Origin: Carposina sasakii
Lineage: Eukaryota > Arthropoda > Insecta > Lepidoptera > Carposinidae
Direction: 5' to 3'
NCBI GenBank assembly: GCA_014607495.2
Contig: CP053167.1
Location: forward strand, 11,532,001 to 11,596,000
Length of the DNA stretch: 64,000 nt
Part shown: positions 42,400-54,187 of the stretch, in pieces
Layout: the number at the start of each line of letters is the position of its first letter
Position numbering within the stretch: the first letter of the stretch is position 1
Notes under the pieces: model-generated
Seen by the model: the letters and a program-made list of their open reading frames with translations, nothing else
What the model was told of the DNA's origin: nothing
The model's database searches: none
Position numbers and translations under genes: made by a program

Positions 42400-42616
42400 T
42401 AGTAGTGCCGGCAGAGTAGAGTTTGTACCACCCCTGCCTGCCCGTGGGTATCGTACGAGGCGATTAAGGGTATCCGGGAAAATCACTGCGGTCACCAACC
42501 CGCCTGCCCAGCGTGGTGACTATGGGCAAAACCCCCCTGTGGCAGTAGCCTTGTGGTGTGCCCTGGGGGAGGCCTACGTCCCGCAGTGGACTGCAATAGG
42601 CTGAAGAAGAAGAAGA
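42400..42616 (+). repeat. Repeat R (RTE-type tail), long copy
   Basis: From GTAGTGCCGGCAGAGTAGAG through CTGCCCAGCGTGGTGACTAT to GCAGTGGACTGCAATAGGCT, with a GAAGAAGAAG tail. Confidence 0.75.
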
Positions 42617-43527
42617 CCCATGCACTTCTATTCACTTCGCACGTTTAATTAACATCAAACGGAGGGATTCTAGAATGTATACATACGTTAACGGTGGTGA
42701 TCACTCACTTTATCATAATATAGCATTGAAGGTGTATCAATAGGTATACAGTCAGATAAATCACACGCAACTGTCAATTAAATATCGATCAATCAATAGT
42801 CACTAACATTTGATTTAATAATAGTTGAGAGGGATTACCTTTAAACACACTGAAGGAGTAAATAATCGATTTTTCAATGGCGTTTCGTATTGCATTTGAT
42901 ATACTGATCCTTGGATTTCTTGTCAACCAGAATTAAAAACTATATTAAGCATGTAATTAGGCTATGAGCTTGCCGGTCGAAGTCGATATAAGTCTATTTA
43001 ATCCACTTAAGTCGGTATAATCTGTATAATCCGTATAATTGCGGCTCGAAGTTAAATTTTTACTATAATCACTAAATAACCCTAAATACCTTAGTCACTG
43101 TCCATAATGTTTGATGTGGAGGTCAATCTTCAGTTCATTAGTAGTTAGTTTTGGGAAGTGATGTATGTTTGTTTGTCACGGTATGTAATTTCGTCAATTT
43201 GGAGTTATTACGTTATGTAATGTTACCGTTTGGTTCAGTGAGTACGCAATTATTCGGGTTTTGTAAACTTTCCATGTCAGCTGTTACAAGCTAGAAAGCT
43301 GGAAAATTAGACTGGCTATTAAAATTACAATTCTCGTAGGTGTGTATTTTAAAATTCATAAGCGAACTTTACAAAGATGTAATTAAAGTAACTACTGTGC
43401 ATTTTTTAAAGATATAGGTATAAGCTATTTTAGGCGTACTTATATCTTTCTCTGCTCATCAGGATTAAGTAGGTACCTAACTGTAGTTCGTTTGATAATC
43501 CTTACGTTTTACGCTATAGTTTTGGAT
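42617..43527. other. Non-coding, nothing recognised
   Basis: AT-rich sequence. Confidence 0.4.
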
Positions 43528-43607
43528 ATGCGCATGTGGTTCTATCGGCCCTTGGTGTTCTGCCTACCCCGTAAGGGATAAAGGCGTAATTATATGTATG
43601 TATGTAT
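43528..43607 (+). repeat. Repeat T tail
   Basis: Short 5'-truncated copy starting near GTGGTTCTATCGGCCCTTGG with a (TATG)n end. Confidence 0.65.
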
Positions 43608-43802
43608 TTTGGATATGTTACTGGGAAACAAAATACATATAATTTTGTTGTAATAAGTAAACCTATCCATCCTATAATAATGTGTATTACTTAATTTTAA
43701 TGACTAGAGTGGAAATGAATAATTTTAGGGGCTCGAATTAGTTGAGGAGATATTCCTTGTAATTTATTTTAAAAATATCATTTTATTTGGTAAAAAATCT
43801 AT

Positions 43803-44020
43803 ATCTGTATACATATAATAAAATTGTAATGGATCGATGTTTGTGCACGCTAATCTCGGAAACGGCTGAACCGATTTCGATGCAGTTTTCAGGAATATAT
43901 TGTGACAGGTCCCACTTAACATATAGGCTACTTTTTATCCCGTAAAAATGTTTTTATTCCGAATAATTTCGACATATTGTTTTTTCTACAGTCCACGCGG
44001 ACGGAGTCGCGGGCGTCCAA
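43803..44020 (+). mobile_element. Helitron-like element, family H1
   Basis: Starts ATCTGTATACATATAATAAA and ends GAGTCGCGGGCGTCCAATAA. The final CTAGT is mutated. Confidence 0.8.
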
Positions 44021-45167
44021 TAAATAGTTGTGCAATAAATTTATTCTTCATGTGTGTTTCATTAGATATCGCTGAAAATTTAGCCAAATACATAAAACCT
44101 ACATATATTATCATTATATTATTGAATCAAATTATTATCGCTTCATAACTAATCCATACCAATATTAAAATAAAATAACTAATATCACCGTCAGCTATTG
44201 TTCGTTCGTTTGTTGAAAAACAAAGTCTCTATATAATGTTATTGCAACAGTGTAACGATTACTGATTATTCAGCTAATATGATCTGCTTACTGTAAGTAT
44301 AGAAAATATTACGTGGATATTTTAAAAATGGCTGCCCCAATTATTTTGCTTCGTTGCTTTTAATGATTTGTCGAATATTTGGCTTACGACATTCTTATGC
44401 TCTGTTGTATAATATTGTTTCTTTCATATTTTTTATAGATCTTTGTAAGATCATAAATTAAAATAATAGTATTTTACAAGTATTATATTAGGTATTATAA
44501 TATCTACGGCAGGACTAAGTATGAAATTCGGTAAATTGTAACTTTACACCTACTTACAGTTACGTATGTATCTACTCTTTTGCTAAGCATGACATAAAAT
44601 AACATAAAGGTGTATTCTATCTGATAAAAATTTCCAGCAGACATATTAGTTAGATTGTATTTCGTATATAACTACTACTTCCAATAATCCCAATAGAGAT
44701 ATTACTTATTTATTTTACAAAGTATTGTAGGTTGTATAGTAGTACCCTGAAATTCACGTCTACAGCCTCGAGGTGAGTCACCGCTCCCGGGAGACACCTA
44801 CATAATGTATCGGTCTCTCCCCTCCTACCTCCTAGCGAATTTAGGTTTTCAGCAGAAAAATCTTTACTCGTTTTCCTTATACCCAACCCTACTCAATTAC
44901 CTGTAGGTAGACGAATAGGATAAATTATGCCTTTATGCTGTTGTTATCTACAGCAATACAATACTAGGTATAAATGTTATCTGATAATAGTTACATAGAG
45001 AAATCTCGGATGTTTATAATATAAATAGGTATTATTTTTTAAAATAACCCGACTGCCTAAAAAATTACGACTCTCTCTAGAGTGTCACTCCCACGAGACG
45101 AGTCTAATGATTTCATTCAGAGATTAACAGAAAAATTTACCTTACTTAATTAAATTAATTTATTGAC
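44021..45167. other. Non-coding, nothing recognised
   Basis: AT-rich sequence. A GC-richer patch at 44755-44835 shows no splice context. Confidence 0.4.
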
Positions 45168-45395
45168 GGCCGATTGGTGTAGTTGGTAGTGGCCCTGCTC
45201 GCTACGCTATAGGTCCTGATATTGATATTGATGAATATCGGTGTTTGTTTCCGAGTCATGGATGTTTCTATTCTTATCTATGTATTTTTAGTATGTATGT
45301 TTAGTACCCACGATACAAGACCTTATGGATCTTAATGTGGGACTAAGTTAATGTGTTGTAAAGTGTGTGAATATTTATTATTTACTATTATTTAT
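45168..45395 (+). repeat. tRNA-derived SINE
   Basis: Head GACGGCCGATTGGTGTAGTT. The B-box region is damaged. The body GTTTCCGAGTCATGGATGTT ends in a TTATTATTTA tail. Same family as 61144-61378. Confidence 0.75.
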
Positions 45396-46350
45396 TATTT
45401 TTAAATCTATGACTTAATTTTATTTCTCAAGCTTAAATGCGACATGCCGTTTAGGCCCTAGAGAGTGCCAAAAAATATACATTCATACATACACAAAAAA
45501 CATAACCCTCTTAAAACATAACCGTCGGGTAATAAACTACATAACTGTAATTATTTAATTAATTTAGGTATTAATGCTATTTGGTGAATTAACTTATTCT
45601 ATTCTATGTAGGTACATTAACATAATCCATAGTCATATAATTTTGAGTACATATATGACGTACACAACCATAATTTGTATGACGTCATATGACCTCCAGT
45701 TAACGTCTCGGCTATTAACTGATAACGTTATCAGAGTTTTCCTCTCACGTTTGCATTTCTATCGTGATCTAAGATTTTCGCAAGTCAGTAGATATGGAAA
45801 TAATATCTCAGTTTCTTACATAAGGTGGTTTATGAAACAAATTGTCGTAATAATACAATTACCCTCCTTTCTTTGATATCCTAATGTATAACAAGTTCAT
45901 ATCTCAAATAATCTAGATTTTTTTTTACTGTTGGTGTTTTTTCTTAGCTGTATGCTTCTTTTAGGTACAAAATTAAAAAATCTATTAATTTCTAATTTAA
46001 ACAGATTAACTATTAGAATTACTTTATGTTTACAGAAACTGAAATATAACTTACATCTTTTCTTTTACATAAGTAGATATTATTACACGCTGAAACCAAC
46101 CAGCATTGGTCTTCAATTGAGATTGGGACCAACATAAATCTACAGCTAAGTAATATTGTTCATTAATCTATTTTAAAACCATTTCTAATATTATTTTATC
46201 TTATGTAGATAAACTCTGTGTCAAATAGATAAATGTTTTGGTAAACACGAACTATCGTAATAAATGCTTTTTGGTTTAACTTAAGATTATATCAAAGAAA
46301 ACACAATAAGTGTTAGTACTTTCTAGATTAGTTAGCGAATGCATAATTTT
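45396..46350. other. Non-coding, nothing recognised
   Basis: The 100-codon frame at 45574-45876 has AT-driven composition and no recognisable motif. Confidence 0.4.
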
Positions 46351-46708
46351 ATATATCTACACATATAATAAAAATGTAACGGATTGCTGTCTATTTATCT
46401 ATATATGATGTGTACATGGAAGATATTATATAAGAAAAAATATTATAGAATACCTTTATCAACGCAATAGTACCCAAAACAATGATTTTTTGAATTTTTG
46501 TCGGTTTGTCTGTGCGTTTGTGCACGCTAATCTCAGAAACGGCTGAACCGATTTCGATGCAGTTTTCAGGAATATATTGTGACAGGTCCCACTTAACATA
46601 TAGGCTACTTTTTATCCCGGGAAAATAATTTTATCCCGGATAATGTCGATATTTTGTTTTTTTTTTCTGTAGTTGTCCACGCGGATGGAGTCGCGGGCGT
46701 CCACTAGT
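46351..46708 (+). mobile_element. Helitron-like element, family H1, longest copy
   Basis: Carries the extra 5' segment (ATGTGTACATGGAAGATATT ... CGGTTTGTCTGTGCGTTTG) seen inverted at 7905 and 38567, and ends GCGGGCGTCCACTAGT. The shorter copies at 27131 and 43803 lack this segment. Confidence 0.85.
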
Positions 46709-47402
46709 CCCAAATAAAAACAAATGAAACAGTTTAAATATGTACCTACCTTCCGTATTTTAGTTAAGTATGATAAGAACTCTAAACATTAATTAATTCC
46801 AAAGACAAACACACTTTGCCGTTTCGCCACCAAAGTGAGCTAGAAAAATATTTAATTAATATTTATAATCTAATTATTTTCTAATTTTTAGAGATTATGT
46901 ACAGTTTTAATGGAAAAAGGCGACTTATGAAATAAACTTACCAGACAACAACTAATTATATCTAAATATGTAGGTATATAACTACACAATTTTAGCACCA
47001 AATATTAACCATATCACGATAGTCCGGTAAAAAGCCGGCTCAAAACAAAAACAAACACAACCGGTGCGCGTGAGTTACCGAGATGCACTGACGCCGGGCG
47101 TCATGTGGGAAAGTGGACGGGGACATGCGGAAGCGCACCACGAAAGGTCAAGTTCAGGGTTCCGATAAACGATTGTGTGAAGCTTACTGAAAATGAGCGG
47201 GTAGACTAGTAGACGCCTGTGACTTTACATAGGTACAAAGGTAAAAAAACATTTAAAAGTAAGAACGTAAATACGAGTACTTAAATGTCGCGACAAGCTT
47301 TTATAACATATAAATTGTGTCAAATGTGTTAAATTTGAAATGACGTTATAAATTAACAGTAAAAGTTTTAGTGTAAAACTTTTTTTTTTCTTTTTAGCGC
47401 AT
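46709..47402. other. Non-coding stretch with a CpG-richer patch
   Basis: 47055-47150 (CCGGTGCGCGTGAGTTACCG) is CpG-rich. Its minus strand contains a TCAGTG initiator-like word. Host regulatory DNA is possible but unproven. Confidence 0.3.
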
Positions 47403-47787
47403 TTAAATAAAAGCTTGTTTTTAAAAAGGTTTTTTTTACCTAAATTTTATTTTATACTAAAAATATCTGTTTCAAAATAGATTTTCAAGTTTTAGAAGTC
47501 CGCCATATTGGATTAAGAGTGACGTCACATTTTTTTCGAGTTACTCTCAGCTAGCCCTTTAATTTGATACCCATATTGTAGGAATGCATTAAAAATAATT
47601 GGTCCGCCATTGTGGGTATGCCGCTATGTTGGATTTAGAATGACGTCACACTGTTAATCATGCATTGTCATCCGAACTGAACGTGCTCACCAAATTTCAG
47701 CCCAATCGGTTGAGGGCAAGTGCCTTAAAATTGAGTTGTAAGATTTCACCCGAACAAACATACATTGCAAGTTAAATAAAAGCTTGT
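47403..47787 (+). repeat. Repeat bounded by a 16-bp direct repeat
   Basis: TTAAATAAAAGCTTGT occurs at 47403-47418 and 47772-47787. Between them is GTCCGCCATATTGGATT, GAATGACGTCACACTG and CCAAATTTCAGCCCAATCGG. The 16-mer may be a target duplication or part of the repeat. Confidence 0.5.
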
Positions 47788-47919
47788 AATTAAGGTTTGT
47801 TATTGTAACTTGCTTAACAAGCGTGTAGATTACCTACTGTGACTGTAACTTCGCTCTAGGTAACATAAGCTGTGTAGTTTTAACTTGCTTGACAAACCGG
47901 TAGATATATCGCTTAGTGG

Positions 47920-48030
47920 AGACCTGTTATTGGCCCGATGGTTCTAGCTCTTCTACTTTACTCTTTTTGTATCGCTGTTGGTCTTCCGAAAATTGTAAAA
48001 TAAAATAAAAATAAATAAAATAAATAGACT
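47920..48030 (+). mobile_element. Retroposon tail (repeat L)
   Basis: GACCTGTTATTGGCCCGATG, CGCTGTTGGTCTTCCGAAAA and an A-rich AAATAAAATAAA tail. Sister of 38801-38897. Confidence 0.6.
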
Positions 48031-49504
48031 TACTTCACAAACGTGTAAGTAAACTAGTTACCGCCTGTGACTTCGCTCTAAAGTTTATAGCTTCCCTTGT
48101 TGCTTTACATACCTGAGTGGTGTGATCTAACTTCGCTATCGTTTGAACATTATTCTTATTTAGGCCCCTGAACTAGCACTTGTTATGATTTTTGATGAGA
48201 AGAAATAAGCTCAAAATTGTCGCTAACAGCCGTACTGTTATAAATCAATAAGTGTCAAAATTATGTACCGTGTAATTGAAATTTAGTTCCAAAAAATTTC
48301 CTTAAAGTAAGCTGTTCTATATCATGTTATATATCATGTCTATAACGTGGTACTAACTCGAGAAATAGTGCCTAAGGTTCATAAAACATGAAAAAACACA
48401 AAATATTCAAATAGCTACGTCCATAACAAACACTGTAACGCTGTAATTAAATAACTATAACGTAAACCCTCATGTTATAAAATCTGTATTAGGACTAAAA
48501 AAATACTTTCACTATGACTGTCTCTGCTTGGTTCGTTTTCGTATATCGCTTGTCGCAGCATCTGCAGCACGTGAATCAATCTCGTAGGTGCACCCTCTCG
48601 CTTACACCTACCCCTATTTAGGGGGTGGGAAAGGGAGGCTAGATATCCGCAACGCGCAAGTCTACACCCTAATCGTAGACGAGAAATTGAAGTCGTTCAA
48701 AAACAATCAATATTAGTTATTTTAAATAGAATAAATAGGGTGATCAAACGTGGGATTTTAAGGAAATAAATAATTTTAAATATTTAGGTAAGTATTTGTA
48801 TATATTTTGGATAAGTAAGTAAGTATTAAGTATTATATCTCTTTAGGTATATGTATTATGTTTGTAGATTTAAATATAGAAAAAACTTCAATTAAACAGT
48901 TTATAATAAAATTAATTTTAAAATCATTGACAAAAACTAAATTCAATATTGTTTAAAGAAAAACCTCTACATCTACGACTATAATTTCCTGATAATTCAA
49001 CCCCATTCGCCACACCCTTCAATACTTTAACAACAAAAGTGTAATGAACTAATATATCGACTAGTCGTTCCACCCCTAAATGACAGTGGGAAGCATTATT
49101 ATAGACAAATAAAACACCCTCTAACGAGTAATGTCTAATTAAATGTCAATTAGGAGTAATTAGGTAAATGTACTTTTAGCACACTAACCGTGGAGTGGTA
49201 AACATTTGGTTAATTTTTGGTTCTACCAACAGACAGGTTTAGCAAAAAGCACGATATAAGATTAGGATATAATAATATTGATTTTAGAACATTTCCCATC
49301 CACGCAAATATCACACTCAATGCAACACTCTCCAAGAAACACATACTAGGAGTATATGTACATGAACGTATAAAGACTTTATTACGTTCATGCTCCTATA
49401 TCAACCAGCAATATTGGTTTTAATGTCATAGAACTTTTTTATCACACGGATTACAAGTACTTATGTATTAAGTCAAACACTGAATAATTAACGCCTTGTT
49501 CATG
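48031..49504. other. Non-coding, nothing recognised
   Basis: AT-rich, with a GC-richer stretch at 48525-48670 that shows no coding frame. Confidence 0.4.
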
Positions 49505-49602
49505 TACAGGGTGTTTTTTCGTTGCCACCCTTTACTGGGAAAACTTTACCAAAAACATTGCTGGGAACTGGGAAACGTTTTTTTTTTTTAAATTATAATC
49601 AC

Positions 49603-52065
49603 CCTCTTGAAGCCTTCTGCACTGAAAAAATCCAAGCCTCGCAAATTAAAATAAGCGGTAACAACTCCGAAATTACAGTTTCCGCGATATATAGCCCCCC
49701 GAGGCACCGCATAACTACCGACAACTACAAAGAATACCTAACAACACTGGGAAGTCGATTCATAAGCGGCGGTGATTGGAACGCTAAACATCCGCACTGG
49801 GGTTCTAGACTTATTAACCCAAAGGGAAGACAGCTATACCGTGCACTAGGAGATCTTAACCTCGACTTCCAATCAACTGGCGAGCCTACATACTGGCCAA
49901 CAGACCGAGGAAGGATCCCAGACTTAATGGATTTCTTTGTGACCAAGAACCTATCCACAAACAACATGAGCACTGAACAAGTAATAGACCTCTCCTCAGA
50001 CCACACTCCGATTATTCTTAACGTTAACTGCAGAGTACTCCTCACAGAGAAACCGCCTAAAACACACAATCGCAACACCAACTGGGAACAATATCGGAAC
50101 ATTATTATATCAGAGGTAGAGCTCAGGATTCCTCTTAAAACCACTGAAGAAATAGAGCTAGCTATAGAAAATTTTAACAGAATAATTCACATCGCAGCTC
50201 GAGCGTCTACCCCAGTACGTAAAGCTTTTATACCTAAAGAACATGTATACCCGACCTTCATAAAGGATAAAATATATGAAAGACGTCGTCTCCGCAGAAC
50301 ATGGCACAATACAAGATACCCTAAAGATAAAGCTGCTTTTAACAAATCATCACAAGATCTAAAAAGGCTTATTAGTGATATAAAGAACAAAAATCTTGAG
50401 GACTACCTCAGCGGACTTACGCCACATAGCGACACAAATTACTCCTTATGGAGAGCTACAGCGAAGCTCAAACGCCCTAAAAACCAAATAACACCCATAA
50501 AAGTACAGCCAGGAGTCTGGGCCCGCTCAGACGCAGAAAAAGCAAACATCTTCGCAAGCCATTTAGCAAGAGTATTCCAACCACTCCCCAGTGCCAGTCA
50601 GGACCATGATGATAACATAGGCAAAGCCATTGGTTCAGCTGTACAAATGTGTCTACCCCTGAAAAGTGTTACACCAAGAGAACTGCTCAAAGAGATCTAT
50701 AAGCTGCAAGACTGCAAATCACCAGGATATGACAAAATTGATGCCCCTCTACTAAAAAATCTCCCTAAAAAGGGAATACTTATGTTAGTGATCATTTTCA
50801 ACGCATGCTTAAGGCTATCAGTCTTTCCAAGCCAATGGAAAATAGCCCAGGTTGTAATGGTACCGAAACCAGGTAAATCACCACAAGAAGTGTCGTCGTA
50901 CAGGCCCATAAGTTTGCTGCCAATTACTGGAAAATTGCTTGAAAAAATTATACTCAATAGAATGCGAGAACATCTAGACGAAATCATCCCAAAACACCAA
51001 TTCGGCTTTAGGGAAGGTCATGGTACCATAGAACAAGTGCACCGATTAGTTGACACCATAAACAGAGCTCTAGAAAATAAACAATACTGCTCCGCGATAT
51101 TCCTGGACATAAGTCAAGCATTCGACAGGGTTTGGCATGAAGGACTACTCTTCAAGATAAAACAAGCCCTGCCCCATTCTTTCCTTCTGATCATTAAGTC
51201 TTACCTCGAAAAAAGATGCTTTGAAGTCAAATTCAATGCGGAACTCTCTGAAATGCAGGAGATCGGATCAGGAGTACCGCAAGGTAGCATCTTAGGGCCG
51301 GTTCTCTACTTAATATTTACTGCTGATCTACCGACTGTAGACAATACTACTACCACAGCTACATACGCTGATGATACAGCACTGCTCTCTGTACACGAGG
51401 ACCCCGACATAGCATCAATTAACCTTCAAAGACATCTGACCTTAATTGAGGAATGGTTCAAGAAATGGCGCATCAGGGCTAATACAAGTAAATCTGTGCA
51501 CGTAACCTACACCCTTAGAAGAAAAACGTGTCCACCGGTTCTACTCTACAACGAACAAGTACCCCAAGCGGAAGATGCAAAATACCTCGGAATACATCTG
51601 GATCGCCGCTTAACCTGGCGCAAACACATTTGGACTAAGCGAATACAACTCAACTGCAAAATCCGTAATATGGACTGGCTAATCGGACGCAAATCTCAAC
51701 TCACAGACAACAGCAAAATGGTTGTTTACAAATCTATCATTAAACCAATTTGGACTTACGGCATTCAGCTATGGGGTACTGCAAGCTATAGTAACATTGA
51801 GATACTGGAAAGATTCCAAAACAAAACCATCCGAAGCATGTTAGGAATACCTCAGCATATAAGTAATAAATATATGTACATGGATATCAGACTGAAAACA
51901 GTGAAACAGGAAATAGAGTCCTACAGCAAAAACTATCAAGAAAGACTAGATAGACATAAAAATGAACTAGCCACTCAGCTGCACGGAATTGGCAGCCTTA
52001 AATTTTCCAGACTGAAAAGACACAGTGTGCAAGGTATAGCGGAGAGATTCGCAGAGAGAGATTGA
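49603..52065 (+). CDS. ORF2 of a Jockey-type LINE (endonuclease, partial, plus reverse transcriptase)
   Basis: Nicks target DNA and copies the LINE RNA into it. The open frame runs from 49522, but its first 27 residues are MITE sequence; LINE protein starts at PLEAFCTEKIQ and continues for 820 codons to TGA at 52063-52065 without interruption. The remaining endonuclease part shows GDWNAKHPHWG (frame residues 84-94) and SSDHTPI (158-164). The first endonuclease third and its Asn/Glu motifs are missing. RT blocks: SYRPISLLP (459-467), FLDISQAFD (527-535), GVPQGSILGP (584-593) and YADD (615-618). A C-terminal connection domain follows. The RT core looks catalytically complete, but loss of the endonuclease start and of ORF1 makes the copy unable to move by itself. 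The intact frame implies recent arrival. Confidence 0.93.
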   Translation, partial: PLEAFCTEKIQASQIKISGNNSEITVSAIYSPPRHRITTDNYKEYLTTLGSRFISGGDWNAKHPHWGSRLINPKGRQLYRALGDLNLDFQSTGEPTYWPTDRGRIPDLMDFFVTKNLSTNNMSTEQVIDLSSDHTPIILNVNCRVLLTEKPPKTHNRNTNWEQYRNIIISEVELRIPLKTTEEIELAIENFNRIIHIAARASTPVRKAFIPKEHVYPTFIKDKIYERRRLRRTWHNTRYPKDKAAFNKSSQDLKRLISDIKNKNLEDYLSGLTPHSDTNYSLWRATAKLKRPKNQITPIKVQPGVWARSDAEKANIFASHLARVFQPLPSASQDHDDNIGKAIGSAVQMCLPLKSVTPRELLKEIYKLQDCKSPGYDKIDAPLLKNLPKKGILMLVIIFNACLRLSVFPSQWKIAQVVMVPKPGKSPQEVSSYRPISLLPITGKLLEKIILNRMREHLDEIIPKHQFGFREGHGTIEQVHRLVDTINRALENKQYCSAIFLDISQAFDRVWHEGLLFKIKQALPHSFLLIIKSYLEKRCFEVKFNAELSEMQEIGSGVPQGSILGPVLYLIFTADLPTVDNTTTTATYADDTALLSVHEDPDIASINLQRHLTLIEEWFKKWRIRANTSKSVHVTYTLRRKTCPPVLLYNEQVPQAEDAKYLGIHLDRRLTWRKHIWTKRIQLNCKIRNMDWLIGRKSQLTDNSKMVVYKSIIKPIWTYGIQLWGTASYSNIEILERFQNKTIRSMLGIPQHISNKYMYMDIRLKTVKQEIESYSKNYQERLDRHKNELATQLHGIGSLKFSRLKRHSVQGIAERFAERD

Positions 52066-52982
52066 GAGGTGCCTCACTGGACACACCTTTCTGAATGCAA
52101 CACCAAAACCGGATCTAATCAAACAGCAGATTGGATTATTGTTTTAATAAACAGATTGCCAAGAAGCAGGATTAAAAAAAGCGGGTGGGGCTGTGTCGGG
52201 GCACACGGCCGTTGGTTTTAACGTGAAACGTCTATGTTAGCGAATCGCTTTTAAAGTAAAAGATTGAAATGAAAACAAGATGGACGCTGTTTTAAGTATT
52301 TTAATAAAAAAAGAACAGGTACGTAATAGAAACATAAAATACATAGCAAATGTTTATATATTTATTGTCACTTTCTGGTTATTTTAAATAGCAGCCGCCC
52401 ACGACTTCGTCCGCGTGAGGGGGCGTTGTACCCGTGCGAAGCCGGGCAGGTTGTTGTATAGACTGTAGCCTTCCTTGGTAAATGGGCTATCTAACACTGA
52501 AAGAATTTTTCAAATCAGACCAGTAGTTCCTGAGATTAGCGCGTTCAAACAAACAAACAAACAAACTCTTCAGCTTTATAATATTAGTATAGATATAAAT
52601 ACTGTCCAAATTACACTTATTTTTGTATAAATCAATCGGTTCAAATAAACTTGACAAACACACGAAAGAATCACCACGCTATAAAGTCGGAGTCACGAGT
52701 TACACTGAATAGAAACAAGCGTGAGCGCCGGTTTCGCACAGTTATCGCAGTATCCCTCCCCCGCCGCCCCGCTTGACCCCGACACGAACTCAATGTCATA
52801 ACAGCGAGCTGACTATATAAGTGAAATATTTACACCACATTTTTGTTTCTAAGACCAATAGTTTTTTAATTATTAAGGTACGATGATATAGACCTTTTCG
52901 TTACGGTCCAGTTTTTAAACCTGGTACCCGTATGTGTCGGCGCGATTTTAAAGACGTTTCACGTCAAAAAAAAAAAAAAAAA
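52066..52982 (+). other. 3' untranslated region of the Jockey-type LINE
   Basis: About 0.9 kb, long for this group. An internal A-run at 52173-52179 is followed by a block starting GCGGGTGGGGCTGTGTCGGG. ACGTGAAACGTCT near 52220 is inverted at 52953-52965 (AGACGTTTCACGT), so part of this UTR may be a second element. A Helitron sits at 52390-52594. Confidence 0.6.
52390..52594 (-). mobile_element. Helitron-like element, family H2, inside the LINE 3' UTR
   Basis: On the minus strand it starts TATCTATACTAATATTATAA, followed by (GTTT)n and AACGCGCTAATCTCAGG, and ends GGACGAAGTCGTGGGCGGCT. Confidence 0.75.
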
Positions 52983-53030
52983 AAATTATAATCACTTGAT
53001 CGGGCGAAATCTATAGACAGATTATAATAA

Positions 53031-53272
53031 AATAGTGGACGCCCGCGACTCCGTCCGCGTGGACTGCAAAAAAAAACAAAATGTTGATATAAACCCGATT
53101 AAAATATTTATATGATATTTTTTCGAAATAAAAAGTAGCCTATGTTCTGTCTCAGGGTCTAAAGATTGTCTGTACCAAATTTCATCAAAATCGGTTGCGA
53201 GGTTTAAGCGGGAAAGCGTAACAGACAGACAGACAGAGTTACTTTCGCATTTATAATATTAGTTGGGATTAT
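53031..53272 (-). mobile_element. Helitron-like element, family H4, inside the MITE
   Basis: Minus strand: start CCAACTAATATTATAAATGC, then a TCTGTCTGTCTGTCTG block, AGGCTACTTTTTAT and an end GCGGGCGTCCACTA. It splits the MITE sequence between CAGATTATAAT and TATTCTCGTGAAAAAA. Confidence 0.75.
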
Positions 53273-53460
53273 TCTCGTGAAAAAACTTGTGACAGGCGTC
53301 TATGTCCATTTATGCAAAAAAACGCAGTCTATTTACTCAACTTTGGAACTTATCTTGGGAACCAGACACTTGATAGGTATGCTTCCATGGAAAAAAATTA
53401 ACGTGATGATGAGGAGTTTCCGTAGATTTCGGGAACATTGACGACCAAAAAACACCCTGT

Positions 53461-53570
53461 ATACACACGGCTGTGTTCCCTGAATGAGGTATCCAGATCA
53501 GAACTGCAGCATCATAAAGGATAAAACTATCCCACAGCCACGGTTAGTCTAGCACCAACGTTCAAAGGAT
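53461..53570 (+). repeat. Dispersed repeat G fragment
   Basis: CACGGCTGTGTTCCCTGAAT then GAGGTATCCAGATCAGAACT, adjoining the MITE end. Confidence 0.5.
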
Positions 53571-54187
53571 CTATGTGGTGGATTGCACTATAAATCTGTA
53601 GCAGAACCTCACGGATCTCGAGATGGGTTCCCACTCCCACGCTGGGTATTCGTCCAACTTGGGACAAGTGGCTTCTGGGGTTCAAGTGGCCTCCGCGCTC
53701 AACTCATTTCGTTAAAAAAACCTAGCTCGAGAACCATTCAATAACAGAGATAATTTTTTAAAAGTATTAAATAAACCTGTTAAAATAAGCAAAAAGAACT
53801 ATAAACTAATGTGAGTAGAAATCGTAAGGTATTCGATTTAGATGTGTTTTGACCTGTCTATATTCTAGTAGTAGTGATATACTCATAAAGAAAAATAAAA
53901 TTAATATAGTATAAAACTGAGTAGATAATATAAGTATAAGTAGTAAATAAACTCGTTACCACTCACCTCGAAAGTAATGATGGCGTGAATAATGCAAAAT
54001 TCTCGAAAAGTGTAATTTTACGTTTTGCGTAAAATTGAGTTACGCAATTATGCAGTTGTCGGTGTTATTGTTATGTATTTCCATTCGTCTACTATAACAT
54101 AATCATTGTATTTTAATTTTACAGTTTATATACTTTTACCTGGCTGTTTTTCACGATAAGTCATATCGGTCCCCGGTATGCTGTAGT
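53571..54187. other. Non-coding, nothing recognised
   Basis: AT-rich sequence. Confidence 0.4.

Larger units (their letters stand above)
49603..52982 (+). mobile_element. Jockey-type LINE, 5'-truncated, with a 13-bp target duplication
   Basis: AAATTATAATCAC flanks it exactly at 49590-49602 and 52983-52995. It begins inside the endonuclease coding region and ends in an A-run of about 18 after TTTCACGTC. The target duplication, poly-A and 5' truncation are the marks of target-primed reverse transcription. Confidence 0.9.
49507..53459 (-). mobile_element. TA-MITE family A host copy, split by a Jockey-type LINE and a Helitron
   Basis: Ends CAGGGTGTTTTTTCGTTGCC (49507) and the complement of CAGGGTGTTTTTTGGTCGTC (53459), each next to TA. 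The pieces 49507-49602, 52983-53030 and 53273-53459 rebuild one MITE. Confidence 0.85.

Noticed and set aside
45574..45876. 100-codon frame, and similar 60-110 codon frames elsewhere (for example 16828-17139, 62878-63204)
   Set aside because: Composition follows the AT background or known repeats. No motif, no splice context.
49522..49602. N-terminal 27 residues of the 847-codon frame as genuine LINE protein
   Set aside because: These bases belong to the TA-MITE; the 13-bp duplication puts the LINE start at 49603.
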